Shown here: positions 11,501-21,400 of the stretch, piece after piece
Layout: each line of letters begins with the position of its first letter
Numbering within the stretch: position 1 is the first letter of the stretch
Assembly (NCBI GenBank): GCA_001687465.1
Contig: LVLI01000191.1
Coordinates: 1-36,268, forward strand
Length of the DNA: 36,268 bases
DNA from: Halocafeteria seosinensis
Lineage: Eukaryota; Sar; Bigyra; Bicosoecida
Direction: 5' to 3'
Translations under genes and position numbers: made by a program
The notes under the pieces: generated by a model
Databases searched by the model: none
What the model saw: the letters and a program-made list of their open reading frames with translations, nothing else
Told to the model about the DNA's origin: nothing

Positions 11501-11976
11501 TCGAGCAGAACCATGCGACGTATGAATTGCATTTCGTCATCTTCTAAGAGAGCTTTTAGAAACAAGCGCTCTTGCATACGGTCTATAAAGTAAAGAATGC
11601 AACTGATCACAAGGGCACATCCCACTAAGACGGCGGTGCCTGCAATGACCACACGGGACGCTGTTATTTCATCACGGCTATTTACAGGGTTCCACACGCT
11701 GTCCAGATTTCGGAACGTGTCATCGGGGTCCTCCCTGGTGGTGTTAGCTTCCAGATATCGGTTGTGGCTTACATGCGCACGAAGGAAGTGGGACTGGCTC
11801 AACGGCCCCGTAGACCTCTGAGGAGTTCGTGGGACCTCCCCTACGAGCTCTGAGACACTAATAGTGATGAAAAACAGCATCCCCATAAATAGACTGTACC
11901 CTAAAAGAATCTGGCATGCTGATAACCGTTCTTTAGGGTGAGCAAAGTGATTTAAGTTGTCTTCACGGCGATCCAT
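8518..11976 (-). CDS. Large multi-pass membrane protein of unknown family
   Basis: Intronless frame of 1152 aa from the ATG of MDRREDNL (good context, ACATGG). The frame stays open upstream to an ATG at 12117, so a longer N-terminus is possible. Hydrophobic segments lie near residues 23-44, 109-131, 362-382, 392-415, 850-873 and 889-915, giving about six membrane passes. Two large polar loops separate them: about 230 residues between segments 2 and 3, and about 435 between 4 and 5. The second loop holds clustered cysteines (VTHCCIRD, CVKRC, KCCNRHP, GCCW). The C-terminal 200 residues are basic and end in a Lys/Arg-rich tail. I could not match it to a known channel or transporter; the CSC1/TMEM63 family was considered and not supported. 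It is convergent with the CDPK gene, with a gap of 29 bases. Confidence 0.75.
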   Translation of the reverse strand: MDRREDNLNHFAHPKERLSACQILLGYSLFMGMLFFITISVSELVGEVPRTPQRSTGPLSQSHFLRAHVSHNRYLEANTTREDPDDTFRNLDSVWNPVNSRDEITASRVVIAGTAVLVGCALVISCILYFIDRMQERLFLKALLEDDEMQFIRRMVLLEGGVFRLGPKQALEHEFTPEHVRQDFPICVRFCLPQSCLRKIAKYQKQTHHYGDFRTMLTAQKPPSLKVWDQFLFASILGSYRGIVLSKALLGRSRVDKIILGDEDDPKAVVHKQKMRLLHLLDHQTARFIQAAALKPIHEGHLIKIDDTMNKNPYKKAAPINPCKRFWEFKALIGNLWCLRMRFEHPYMEFLFRYDPFITRNQRLAVLMGSMTAALVTVAVLYQDIDWFRDLSPYAFQLVVAGLMGCVVQYFASIVLRKIMKWGTTARFQNQYNELWKEIRIREAAEKREGKTKEGFLMMKKYYEATTSTPEKFPPAKNGKPVVVQTRLECDYGLTSKISCAVTHCCIRDMFLYEGLQHPNDSDVGTDDEVTYGWVDPPTFCVKRCSALMKCCNRHPNQRAAWLRKAIIYDGQPKGCCWIGRRPKRELGESIEDGEALDTIAAEEVVRNSLALDCRDRCDTWMERMSCKVFTRYRPIHGIYMGDDVKSLNTKAEVHGASMNDVHVSKEHVKLGSVLPPKSYELPIIFVPAASGAISEERVKALAHWLGVIKKVVIIPEHQGAHSIYIFMAQWDTHNPEVVQFQMGLSFGKVTLEGPNGETWHCKEKPPHHMIPKSIIKGDGTRVSNVDGLTTVRPLGQSDSTSPKTPSGRTVPAPSQLSNNSGHQRLQHVSTRAALLHHHSSRPIYSILRGNEIYIVWPLYGMYILCCAFYMFWWWQEFKDQLLGDLLRGIAMGQVFITFFFFPLASYSRAVWNIAFAIPYSRCLTFLPIIGPRLFALGGLKGPTGRSLSGRLTFVTLPQAAGMASGLGYEHATLTFTDLGIIGGALLNPANTINHRKHVRAYNTERDGGRNRLITRYSDFTMKKSRHLIPPEWLYQRGLIKRYLQLRYRRGFLTTAIERFVEQGIERRAENREKQNCRYSPEARGRWIRFRKYVISGQARRDALADEFFTVSSERREASPTQKQELLRASSVHSSKKKKKSRKHPQNASRRH

Positions 11977-12219
11977 GTTTACTGTCGGCAGCAATAGGAT
12001 GACTTCTCTGCCTCCACACTCACTGGTGTGCAACAATAATGTTATATGTAAAGGACACAATACAACACTGTTACTGGAGTGAATATGACAAGCCTCGAGA
12101 ACAGTAACAAACAACATAGGCGCTTGCGTCACCTTGGCTGATGAGCGGTAAAACGTGCTACGGGGGGGAAACTGGCTTCACTGACAGTCACTGTGTATTT
12201 TCGTTGAAGTGTCACATGC

Positions 12220-12785
12220 CTATTCATGCTCAATTTTATGTTCTCCGTAGGACTTGCGCAGCACTTCCGCAGATTTGGAATGATCTGCGAACGGTAAGAG
12301 CAAGTTTAACAGAAGCAATTCATGTTCTGATCCTAGTTATGGCAGACATACCCGCGGGGCCATATCCCGTAGACTTCCCGTAGACGTTGATAGTTCTTGC
12401 AGACTTGTCATGCTCGATCTTGCCACCTCCTAGAACCTCTAGATGAAAGTCGGAGCCAATTTCATCTTGTACTTTTTCGAAGATATCGCCTGCAACAGTA
12501 CCAGGTATAGACAGCGTTGTATGGTATCCTCCATACCTTCACAGTCTATGCAATTTGTTGAAGGCCGAACCTACCATGGTATTCGCAGTCCCCTCGTCCT
12601 CTTACAATGTGCTTACTGTTTCCAGAAGAATCTTTTACTTGAATAAGAATGTACCTGCCAAAAAGTTCAAAAGTCCACTTATCATCACGTGGGGAATTCA
12701 AACTTCCCGGCACCGTAGAACAATCTTCTTACTTGAATTTGCCTTCGTCGATCTCAGCATCGACGATATCATCCAGGGACGACAT
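12220..12785 (-). CDS. PHPT1: 14 kDa phosphohistidine phosphatase (Janus family)
   Basis: Removes phosphate from protein histidines in the cytosol. It is split into four short exons, read 12785-12733, 12654-12575, 12489-12352 and 12284-12220 (111 aa; human PHPT1 is 125), with introns of 78, 85 and 67 nt. The rebuilt protein runs DAEIDEGKFKYILIQV, then KHIVRG, EYHGDIFEKV, LEVLGGGKIEHD, INVYGKSTGYGPADH and SAEVLRKSYGEHKIE. These follow human PHPT1 (GVFKYVLIRV, KEIVRG, EYHADIYDKV, CLGGGRISH, IHVYGYSMAYGPAQH) block by block. The catalytic histidine of the EYH motif is present (H44). The start used is the ATG of MSSLDD, matching family length; the frame is open upstream to an ATG at 13049 (see findings). 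The gene is divergent from p115/USO1. Confidence 0.9.
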
Positions 12786-13238
12786 TGTTTCAAATTCCTG
12801 TGTGGTGTTAATAAAGTCCCGAATAGTTCCCCTTGAGAAGCAATGTTCCCTGTTAAGCAATCTGTGTTCGGATTCGTGGAATCCTATGCGCAGAGTGTGC
12901 CCAGCTCGGAGTGTATACAGGATACTGCAGCAGTTTGCCAGCCGTCGCTTTGCGTTTCGCGTTGAACAACGAATGACCGAACGGAATACCATCATATACT
13001 GCTCCAATCCGATATTATCGATCTTTGCGCTACAACATGCATGATGCATCGCCGCGTCAACGCGGTGTTCAAGAAAGAAACAATCCTTTCGTCGACTTGT
13101 TGACCCCGATCACGGCGTCCAAGAATGCCATGATATGGCTTGATTTTGCCTCTTTCGGCACATGATTGGACATGCCGTAGTCATATAGCCTTTCTATGGT
13201 GTGTTGTGTCTCGAGAGAGGAACTCGTACGGGAGGAAA
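12786..13238. promoter_or_regulatory. Shared PHPT1/USO1 intergenic region
   Basis: This is the head-to-head gap of 453 bases. Bases 12786-13049 are open on the minus strand in frame with PHPT1, so part may be coding. I see no other gene. The promoter role is inferred from position. Confidence 0.35.
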
Positions 13239-16200
13239 ATGGCCATGCTGGGAGGATTTGGCGTGTCCGTCTCGGACCAGCGCCATGCTCATTTAGGCCT
13301 TTTAATGGACCAATTGAAGACTGCTCGGCTACATTCAGCCTCCTATTCCGAAGAAGTCCAACTTGAGAAGCTGAATGAGGTCAGGAACTTCTTGAAGGAA
13401 TCCGGGGAAACTGGACTGAAGAACCGGGAATACTTCATTTCCAACGCTACGGGGGCTATTTTGGAACTCTTTGGTTTATTAGACGAGATACACAGACGAA
13501 AAAGGGAGCGATACGTGCATGGAGCTTCTGATGGAGAGGATACACAGGAGGATGAGATAACCTTGGCCGTTTTGGAAATTTTTATCGAACTGTTAACACC
13601 ACTGCAAGAGGAAGAGGATGGCTCATCCCAGAAACACACTTCCTCACGACGAGGTAGCGGTGCATCCAGTAACACGATTTCTGTTCCAACTCACGCCCAG
13701 GCTGCCTACCGCATTGTACAAAGGAGAGAACACATACAGACATTGCTTGAGTTAGTAGCCAATGAGAGCACTTGGGACTCACTCTTGTCATTACAAGTTC
13801 TAGTCCAACTAGTGAAACTTGTTCCTGACATGCTTGTACCACATCTCCAGGATTGTGAAGCGGGATTTGAGGCCCTTATGCAAATGCTCCATGGGAGCGA
13901 GGAGATAAGGAACGAAGCACTACTGCTGATGGTGCATCTGTCTAACCTGAGCTTGCATTTTAGACAGTTCTTTATGTTCCAGGACGGGTTGAGCCAGGTG
14001 TTTTCGCTAATCCACGAGGGAAGTCACTCTCCTACTGACGTATTTCTCCAGGATGGATTGCAGGTTGTCTGTAACGTTTTACGGTCCATTGGTGTTGGAG
14101 ACTCGAACTTGATCGTTCAGCATGACAACTTCTCATCCTCATCGATCAACCCCATTCTACTTAGCAACACAAATTTGCCGCAAAAATCATTTATCGAATT
14201 CGAGAAGTACAAGGATATCATGTCGTTGTTACAGATTTCGGATGGTGATATTGAAGCTAAACAAGAATATGGACATGAGGAAACTACAACGGAGTCGGGC
14301 GGATTTGGGGCGACTCTACGAATGTCATCTACGGATGGTGAAACACAGAAACGGAGTCACCATGAGCAAGATCACCACGGATCGATCGAGCCTGTTGACA
14401 GCGGAATGTTACGATCACAGAAGTCTCTGATTATACACTACGGATTAAGTGTCTTGGAATCGTTGCTAGACCATATTCCCCCCTTGTTGCATCACCTGTT
14501 CTGGAGGGCTAATTGCAATTGTGGGCACGTACTAAAACAGTCGTCTCCGTATAAGTTTTCTGCTGGCCATACGGAAGAAGACGTGGTTTGGGATTGGATG
14601 GATCGACTCTTCGCCGAAAAGAGAAATGTAGTGGCTCACAACCAAGAGGGTTTGGCGATGGCTCCTGGGTTTGTCGAACACATAGCTGATATCGCTTTTG
14701 GACCTTATTGCTCAACGATCCAAAGGATTCGAGCTGTAAGTATCGTCTCTGCAATGGCTTATAACAACAGCCGTGTAGAGCATTCGCTAATGGAAATTGC
14801 ACTTTCCCGCCGAGTCAATGAGCACTTGGCGGGGGAACTAGGTCGTTCGTACAACTTCGTAGAGCTGCCTCAGGAGGGTACCTTCTTAAATGTGTTCTCG
14901 GCGAGCACTATTATTGCTCTACTGGCATCTACTGGACAAAACGCAAGCCTGTCTGAATCTTTTGATGTGGATTCTGTTAATGTTGAAACATTGTCGAGTT
15001 CTTCGTGGGAGCACATTCATGGTCTCCGTCCCCAATCGCAGGGGGAGACGTGCGCTAATTTCCTTTTAGAACACCTGCAGTCCTCTGAAGACGCATGCAT
15101 TACCTTTATTGGTCAAACGATTTCGTCGCCACGGGCTATGAACATTGATAACGATGCGGAGTCTCCGCCCATCTTATCTCCAGGTAGGATTGTGTTGGAT
15201 GCTTTTTTCTCCAGCTGCGATGCTCTATCTTCCCAGTTACAAGCCAACGAATCGTTTGCTTTCAACGAAACTAGCCGAGCCCATCTTGGTGTGTTTTCAT
15301 TCTGCTGTCGGGTATATGAGTCGATATTTCGTACCAGCCGTACGGCTTGCGAAGAAATTGGATTCAGACTATCTCGGGCTCAGAGACCGACGGACACAGG
15401 GAATTACTGTGAGCGCTTGTTAGATTTTATAATAAAAACGCTGTTAACTCTGCTAACAAATCGCGGAGCAAATGCTGACTCCGTATATGTGAATCTTGAA
15501 AAGCAGCAGATCGAGCACTCAGCAACCAGTGGTATGAGCTTGAGCGATTACATGGTCTGGTCGCTTTTTAGGATCCTATCCCCCTGGGCTTGCATTTCCA
15601 ACGAAGTGGTGGAACAAATTGCCCAAGAAGTGATGGGAGTTTACATGATAGACGTCGGGAAGCATCTCGAGGCAAGCCTTTCCCGGCAGGCTGCCGTTGC
15701 TTTTTTTGTTACCAGTCTCTGCCTGTCGTCAAAGGAACCTAGTGAGACCCACCCCAAGTTGGAGCGGATTCTTGAGGACAACGAATCTTTGGCAAGTTCA
15801 TCCGCGGAACAGATAAGAGCAAGTATACTACATAGTGTAACACTAGGAAACTTGGAGGGTATTCTGAGCAATTTTTGGAGCAGCTCTTCGTCCGGGGAGT
15901 TCTTTCAAACAGTTGAAACCGAATGGAAGAATAGCTTTGATGGCTTGTCGCGCAGCCTAGGGCTAAACGAGGAGTTGCTCTTTCGAACCTTACAACTGCT
16001 GTGTCCTTCTTTCGATATAGAGCATACCAAGAATCGACTCAGTCCTCTATTGTTAACGGCCTCATCGTCGTTGTGCAGCTGCTTAGCGATGCAATACGAA
16101 ATTGATATATCCTATGTCCCATTTGAATCGCCGCCTCGAGACAACACTGCATATTGCAGTGCCACAATGGATCCTTTCATTGTACTGAAAACACGCCAGT

Positions 16201-18269
16201 TGCAGCAACAGTTGAGCGAAAAAGCTGCTGAGCAACAAATCAGTAAGATAAACCATCTTTTGGCTTCTTACGATATTTCGGAAAAGGTACTAGACGCAGA
16301 AAGCATTAGCAACGATCTGTCGGCGGAAGTGCTGAAGCAAGTCGTGAAAGAGTTGTTAAGGCTTGTGAAGGAGTCTCCATCGGATTCGAAAATCGCTACT
16401 GATGACGTCGCATCCAGCATTCCAAGGGCAGGAGCAGGCAAAGAAGCACCAATAGTGAAGCAGCTAGAAGAAGAGCGGGATACCTTCAAAAGACGTGTCA
16501 AGGAACTAGAGGCTGATGTTGAGGCCCTGGAATCGGCGAATATCGTACCTACTCGTAAGCAAGGAACTTCTGCCACCGAGGAAACGGAAAATCTTCGACA
16601 GCAACTTGAAAACGAGCGTCATCGGAGACGCGAATTAGAGGAACAGCACACTTCGCATTTTGTCAATCCAGAACGCTTAACTGTGGGTCGCGGCCCGCAC
16701 GTTGCCATAGGCGGCAACGATAACTTAGAAAGAGCAATTTCCTTCGTAGCACAAGCAATGAGAACCCTTGAAATTACAGACAAAGAGGCTCCTAACGATG
16801 CGGCCAACTTACCACGGAACCTGTCCAGAGTTGAGGAGACCTTGGCTTCAAAGTGTAGTTCTTTGAACTCAATCTCAGCTGAGCTGGAACAGCTACGAAA
16901 CGACCACGAAGAACTACTTGTACTCCTGGCATCTCAAGATTTCGAGCAAGAAGAACTAAGGCAAGAACTTGCCAAGTGGGGCGGAAGCACTGCCCTCCAA
17001 AACGCACAAGAACGTGCCCAGCAGGCACTGCGCAGGTTCACCAACGACGGCGATAATATTGTTGACAACGAGTATTTGAGCAAAACGTTAGAATTCATGG
17101 ATAATGAACGTGGAGTTTCTTATGAAAAAGCGGCTGACACCTCTATGAATTACTCGTTTGGATACGACTCTCATCCCGTGACTGCTATTCAAGATCCCAA
17201 TAACGAGCATGGGCAGGGGTTCGAGCGTTGGGATGATAATATGGGTGAATCCGGGGGTACAAAGGAACGGGTAGTAACGGAAAACGGTTCAATTGGGGAA
17301 GAACGCAGACGTTCTGTGGAGAATGACGCAGTCGATATAAAGCCTAGTGATGAGCAGCAAGCAAGTATAAATAAGAATGGCCATCCTAATTGCGAGCATG
17401 GATCACTTGTTGAATCTTTTGGCTTACAAGAGCAGCAGACCACGTCTCAAGATAACAGTTCAGAGCAGTATAGTAGGATGAGTGAGCAAGACCATCCATT
17501 CCGTGAACATGTAGACACTTCGCAAGAGGGACTTAACCAATTTCAGGACAACCCTTCGAAGCATACCATGATGAATGATGAAAGTAGCTATACTGCTCCA
17601 GAGCAAACGGAAGAGTACGTGCAGTTTAGCTCGCACGATGGAACTGAGCTGAAGGAACCACAAGAGGAACATTCCGGAAACTTGGAGGACGATGAAGAAA
17701 CCCACTATTCTGCTCGAGAGCAAGGTGCCCTGGATTATTTTCGATCGCAGCATCGGCAGCAGACTGATGACGTTAGCGCTAGAGGGTATCAACAAAATCA
17801 TCCTACGAATGTCCAAGATGATGATGACGAGTTTGAAGAAGTGCCTTTATCTCCCGACGGAAGTGAAACACATAGATCGGGCCAAGCAGGATTTGCTAGC
17901 TCAATATGGAGTGGACTTTGGAATCTGGGTAAGACTGTAATCGATGATGCCGTGGAAGACCCCTACTACGAAAATAACAACGAAGATACAGAAGAAGGGT
18001 ATGGCGAGGAGGATTTCCTATATGAGAATCGCGAGATGCCCTATGATAAACCCGGTAAACACTGGTTCAGTAACGCCGAGCTGGCCGCGCAACGGCAACA
18101 TGAGTATGACTGCTCCAACGTCGATAGCAATGTTAAAGATACTGAAGAAAACAGTGAGCCTTCTTCCTCTCAGTTTTTCGCGAGTGGTGCCGGGGACTCA
18201 ACTAGTCTCTTTGACACAGATACTGGTGAGTCCCCAACAGTGCGCAGTGCAGCAAAGTGGTTCGGATGA
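13239..18269 (+). CDS. USO1: General vesicular transport factor p115/USO1-like Golgi tether
   Basis: Long tether that holds COPI/COPII vesicles to Golgi membranes before SNARE pairing. Intronless, 1676 aa from the ATG in AAAATGG context at 13239. Residues 1-700 form an armadillo-like head, with the family block IRNEALLLMVHLSNLS and LQDGLQVVCNVLRSI. Coiled coil begins near residue 1000 and is strong at about 1067-1134 (VKQLEEERDTFKRRVKELE; NLRQQLENERHRRRELEE). The last helix carries HEELLVLLASQDFEQEELR, the counterpart of the vertebrate p115 coiled-coil 4 motif (EDLLVLLADQDQKI), which is the firmest evidence. An acidic Glu/Gln/Ser-rich tail of about 430 residues follows, far longer than the usual short acidic end. 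Near the tail's end lies an aromatic segment, SSIWSGLWNLGKTV. Confidence 0.85.
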   Translation: MAMLGGFGVSVSDQRHAHLGLLMDQLKTARLHSASYSEEVQLEKLNEVRNFLKESGETGLKNREYFISNATGAILELFGLLDEIHRRKRERYVHGASDGEDTQEDEITLAVLEIFIELLTPLQEEEDGSSQKHTSSRRGSGASSNTISVPTHAQAAYRIVQRREHIQTLLELVANESTWDSLLSLQVLVQLVKLVPDMLVPHLQDCEAGFEALMQMLHGSEEIRNEALLLMVHLSNLSLHFRQFFMFQDGLSQVFSLIHEGSHSPTDVFLQDGLQVVCNVLRSIGVGDSNLIVQHDNFSSSSINPILLSNTNLPQKSFIEFEKYKDIMSLLQISDGDIEAKQEYGHEETTTESGGFGATLRMSSTDGETQKRSHHEQDHHGSIEPVDSGMLRSQKSLIIHYGLSVLESLLDHIPPLLHHLFWRANCNCGHVLKQSSPYKFSAGHTEEDVVWDWMDRLFAEKRNVVAHNQEGLAMAPGFVEHIADIAFGPYCSTIQRIRAVSIVSAMAYNNSRVEHSLMEIALSRRVNEHLAGELGRSYNFVELPQEGTFLNVFSASTIIALLASTGQNASLSESFDVDSVNVETLSSSSWEHIHGLRPQSQGETCANFLLEHLQSSEDACITFIGQTISSPRAMNIDNDAESPPILSPGRIVLDAFFSSCDALSSQLQANESFAFNETSRAHLGVFSFCCRVYESIFRTSRTACEEIGFRLSRAQRPTDTGNYCERLLDFIIKTLLTLLTNRGANADSVYVNLEKQQIEHSATSGMSLSDYMVWSLFRILSPWACISNEVVEQIAQEVMGVYMIDVGKHLEASLSRQAAVAFFVTSLCLSSKEPSETHPKLERILEDNESLASSSAEQIRASILHSVTLGNLEGILSNFWSSSSSGEFFQTVETEWKNSFDGLSRSLGLNEELLFRTLQLLCPSFDIEHTKNRLSPLLLTASSSLCSCLAMQYEIDISYVPFESPPRDNTAYCSATMDPFIVLKTRQLQQQLSEKAAEQQISKINHLLASYDISEKVLDAESISNDLSAEVLKQVVKELLRLVKESPSDSKIATDDVASSIPRAGAGKEAPIVKQLEEERDTFKRRVKELEADVEALESANIVPTRKQGTSATEETENLRQQLENERHRRRELEEQHTSHFVNPERLTVGRGPHVAIGGNDNLERAISFVAQAMRTLEITDKEAPNDAANLPRNLSRVEETLASKCSSLNSISAELEQLRNDHEELLVLLASQDFEQEELRQELAKWGGSTALQNAQERAQQALRRFTNDGDNIVDNEYLSKTLEFMDNERGVSYEKAADTSMNYSFGYDSHPVTAIQDPNNEHGQGFERWDDNMGESGGTKERVVTENGSIGEERRRSVENDAVDIKPSDEQQASINKNGHPNCEHGSLVESFGLQEQQTTSQDNSSEQYSRMSEQDHPFREHVDTSQEGLNQFQDNPSKHTMMNDESSYTAPEQTEEYVQFSSHDGTELKEPQEEHSGNLEDDEETHYSAREQGALDYFRSQHRQQTDDVSARGYQQNHPTNVQDDDDEFEEVPLSPDGSETHRSGQAGFASSIWSGLWNLGKTVIDDAVEDPYYENNNEDTEEGYGEEDFLYENREMPYDKPGKHWFSNAELAAQRQHEYDCSNVDSNVKDTEENSEPSSSQFFASGAGDSTSLFDTDTGESPTVRSAAKWFG

Positions 18270-18421
18270 CTGTTTTCTAACTAGTGATTTTAGAGGGGTT
18301 GCTTCCGGATGCGTTGATATACTTCCTGCTTTTGTCCTTGGCAAGAGGGCGTTTGCGTTCCATAGTTTGCTCATTTCTACGTCAACGCCAATGCTGTTTG
18401 AAGAAGTTGTTGCGAGTGCGC
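18270..18421. other. Tail-to-tail spacer
   Basis: These 152 bases lie between the USO1 and kinase stop codons and must contain both 3' ends. No canonical AATAAA signal, hairpin or RNA gene is seen. Confidence 0.5.
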
Positions 18422-21400
18422 TTAACTGCTGATTATTTGCACTGAACAATCACCACTTCCTACTGCATCTTCTGCTGGTTCATCCCTATACAAATCAAAG
18501 GCAGGATGCAAAACAACATCTCTACCGGCTAGTCGATTGCACGCCGAAAACGTTAGCAGTCCGTATAACAGGTTTTCACCTTCGGGAATTTCCTCTAACC
18601 TACTCCGTAGCTTTTTCACTAGAGGGTGACTACCCTTAACAATAGAGAATCGTTCGATATCACGCTGGTATGTTTCTGCACATCTCTGCACGGCAGAGTT
18701 GCTTTTTTTCTTTCCGCGGGTCGGCTTGGCAAGAGCCGATTCCTCGGGTAAAATATACTTCCTGAGCAATCTCCACACGGGATTGTTCTCGAATTCGGGC
18801 GGATTCTCTTTATGCACGGCTTCTTCGCTCCCCGGGAATCCTAAAAGAACCACGAAACGCCAAAGTGTGTGAGCGAGGGTATGTTCTTCATCAGATTTTA
18901 GTGCTTCACCCAAAGCCAAGAAGGTTACATCCTCAAAAGTAGCATTTATTTCTTCGGGATACAAACTTGTACGGTCGTTCGAGCTCGACTTTTGCTTCCG
19001 AGCCTGTGACAATCTTCTTTGTCCCAACTTCGCTTTATCCTTCCAAAGTCCTTCCAACTCCTTTATTAGAGCGTCCGGCGCCTGGACTTCCTCTAATATC
19101 TCTTCGTACGGCATGGCTCCAGTGAAACAGTGGAACATGCAGAGACCGAGATTCCACATATCGTTGTGAAAACCTTGTGTCGAGGCGTCACCGTATATTA
19201 GGAATTCTGGTGGCACGTTTTCGAAAGTGGTAAAATGATGAACCTGCACTGACTTTCCCAAAGATTCCGAGTCACAATCCGCTGTTCCAAAGTCGGCGAG
19301 TTTAACGAGGTTGGACCGTTTGGAGTAGCAATCTAATGGCAATAAGAGTCTATAATTAGCATCCTCAATCTTGTACCTCAGGTGGACGCAACTGTTGTTG
19401 CAATCATTTGAATTAAGCATTTCGCTTGCGGGTCTCAGCAGAAAGTTCAGGAGCTTAATATCATAGTGACACAAACCAATTTCTCTCTGGGCTACATGAA
19501 GCGAAAATGCCATTTGAAACACATAGCTCAAGGCATCTTGTCCTGAATAGGATACGTCGATATTTTCGCCGTCTTCCATTCGAAGAAATTCCTCCATATC
19601 GCCTTGCGCGCAGAGTTCCATTCTAATATACTGATAATGCGATTTCTCACTTTCCGGAGGACTCGGAATTTTTGCTACCTGTGGATTGTCCGAACTTTGA
19701 GAATCGTCCCCTTGAATGCTTTCAATGGCACTCTTGACCTTTTCGCTATGTTGAGAATATACTGAGCTAAGCTCTCCGGCGGAAACCTGCCATGGGTTCG
19801 TGCTTTCCTCGTTTCCCCACCAAGCCGCTGATATGTGATACTGGTGAGGGAAGACTTGATAAACCTCTACGTAGTGAGGACACTTACCAGTCCGCACCAA
19901 CTCACTGAGTAAGCATGAAGTTTGTACTTCAGCTTTTACCATTTCAAAGTTATCAACTGCGCACAATGTTTCAACGTCCATGATAGCCACTGCCTCCATT
20001 CTACATAAAGCAGCACACCAGACCTCGTAAACCTCCTTAAATCCACCGGCAGTCAAGTATCGTCCCCATGGAAACGCTTTTAAAAACGGGTACCACTGCG
20101 TATTTAGGGGAACAACTGGTTTGCTACTGGTATCAGCAAAATCATGATGTTTGGTTTCGGCTGCCCTCCAGGAGTATAACGTCCGCGAGATCCTATTCCA
20201 GTCTTTGCAAACTTGGGGTGCTATGTGCATTAAATGATAAGAATCCAGGAACTCCAGCACAAATTCAAAAACTTTCAATGACTCCTCTTTAGAAAGTTCT
20301 TTCCGTTTAGTGTCCCGGCGCTGTGCTTCTGTTTCCTGGTTGAGAGATGAGGTTTTCGTTGTACTCGCTTGAGGTTTCTTAGTCAGAACGTTACCCGGAG
20401 TCTGTTTCACATCTAAGCCGGGTAGTTTGACCGCGCCTATTAACGACATTCTATCCTTCAGTGAACTAGAGGCTTTGGTTTGCTCCGACGTCTCCGATGT
20501 TGAGTTCTGTCCGGGAGGTTTCACACTCTTATTGGCTAGACCGGGGAGTGCATACGCACTACCACCAACACTAATCCTTCTCATTTGATTCATAGAAGGA
20601 GCGCGCGCTGACTTCATCGACATCCTGCTCATTTTTGCAACAGAGCCCCGTTTCTGCTGCGCGCTACTGAATTTCTTTGAGAAGGCCTGCTTGGCTAGTC
20701 CGTTCTTGGAGCCCAGCTGATTTGCAGGAGCATTGACACCCAATACTTTCGTTTTATCGCTGTGCCCGTGAAGTTTAGTTTCTGTTTCTTCCGTCTTATG
20801 TTGTCGCCCTTCGTCCTCGCGGTGGTGAGATTCTTCAGTAAACTGTAGTCCCTCGGCTACATCGGAGTGGGTACTATTCTCGCTAGTTGTACTCAACGAC
20901 CCCAGGCTTGGTCTCTCCTTATTTCGATGCTGCACTAGTGGCGTCATCTGATCCTGTTGTTTCTCAGTGTTCTGCTCTTCTTCTTCTTCTCCTTCTCCAT
21001 CTCTATCACCGGTGTGACCATCTTCTTCGGATTCCAGCAACGACGATAACCCTTCCATACCAACAACAGATTTCCATGTGTTACTTGCTGACGTCGGTTT
21101 GTCTTTACTGGTTTGTTTCTTACCATAGTAGTTTCGCTGAACGGGTCTTGCTTCATGCCAATGCACACCCTTGTTCGAAAAAACTCGAAGGGGCTTGGAT
21201 GATGAAACGTGCACTTTACTTTCCTGTTGGGTGTCCCCGGCATCGTGACTAATGCTAGAGGAAGCTGTATCATTTCGTCGACGACGTCCATACTGGGACT
21301 TTACAGATGGTCCTCCGGTCGCATTCACTGTATTTTCGTCTACGACACCCAAAGGCTGGTTTTTGCGAAGCTGACTTCGTCCGCCGGTCTGTGTGTCTTT

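Noticed and set aside
8518-11976. CSC1/OSCA/TMEM63 calcium channel identity for the membrane protein
   Set aside because: Size and several membrane segments suggested it, but the order and number of segments and the family's conserved blocks are not there.
16268-17816. Several serine- and leucine-rich minus-strand frames inside USO1
   Set aside because: They are shadows of the Glu/Gln/Ser codons of the p115 coiled coil and tail.
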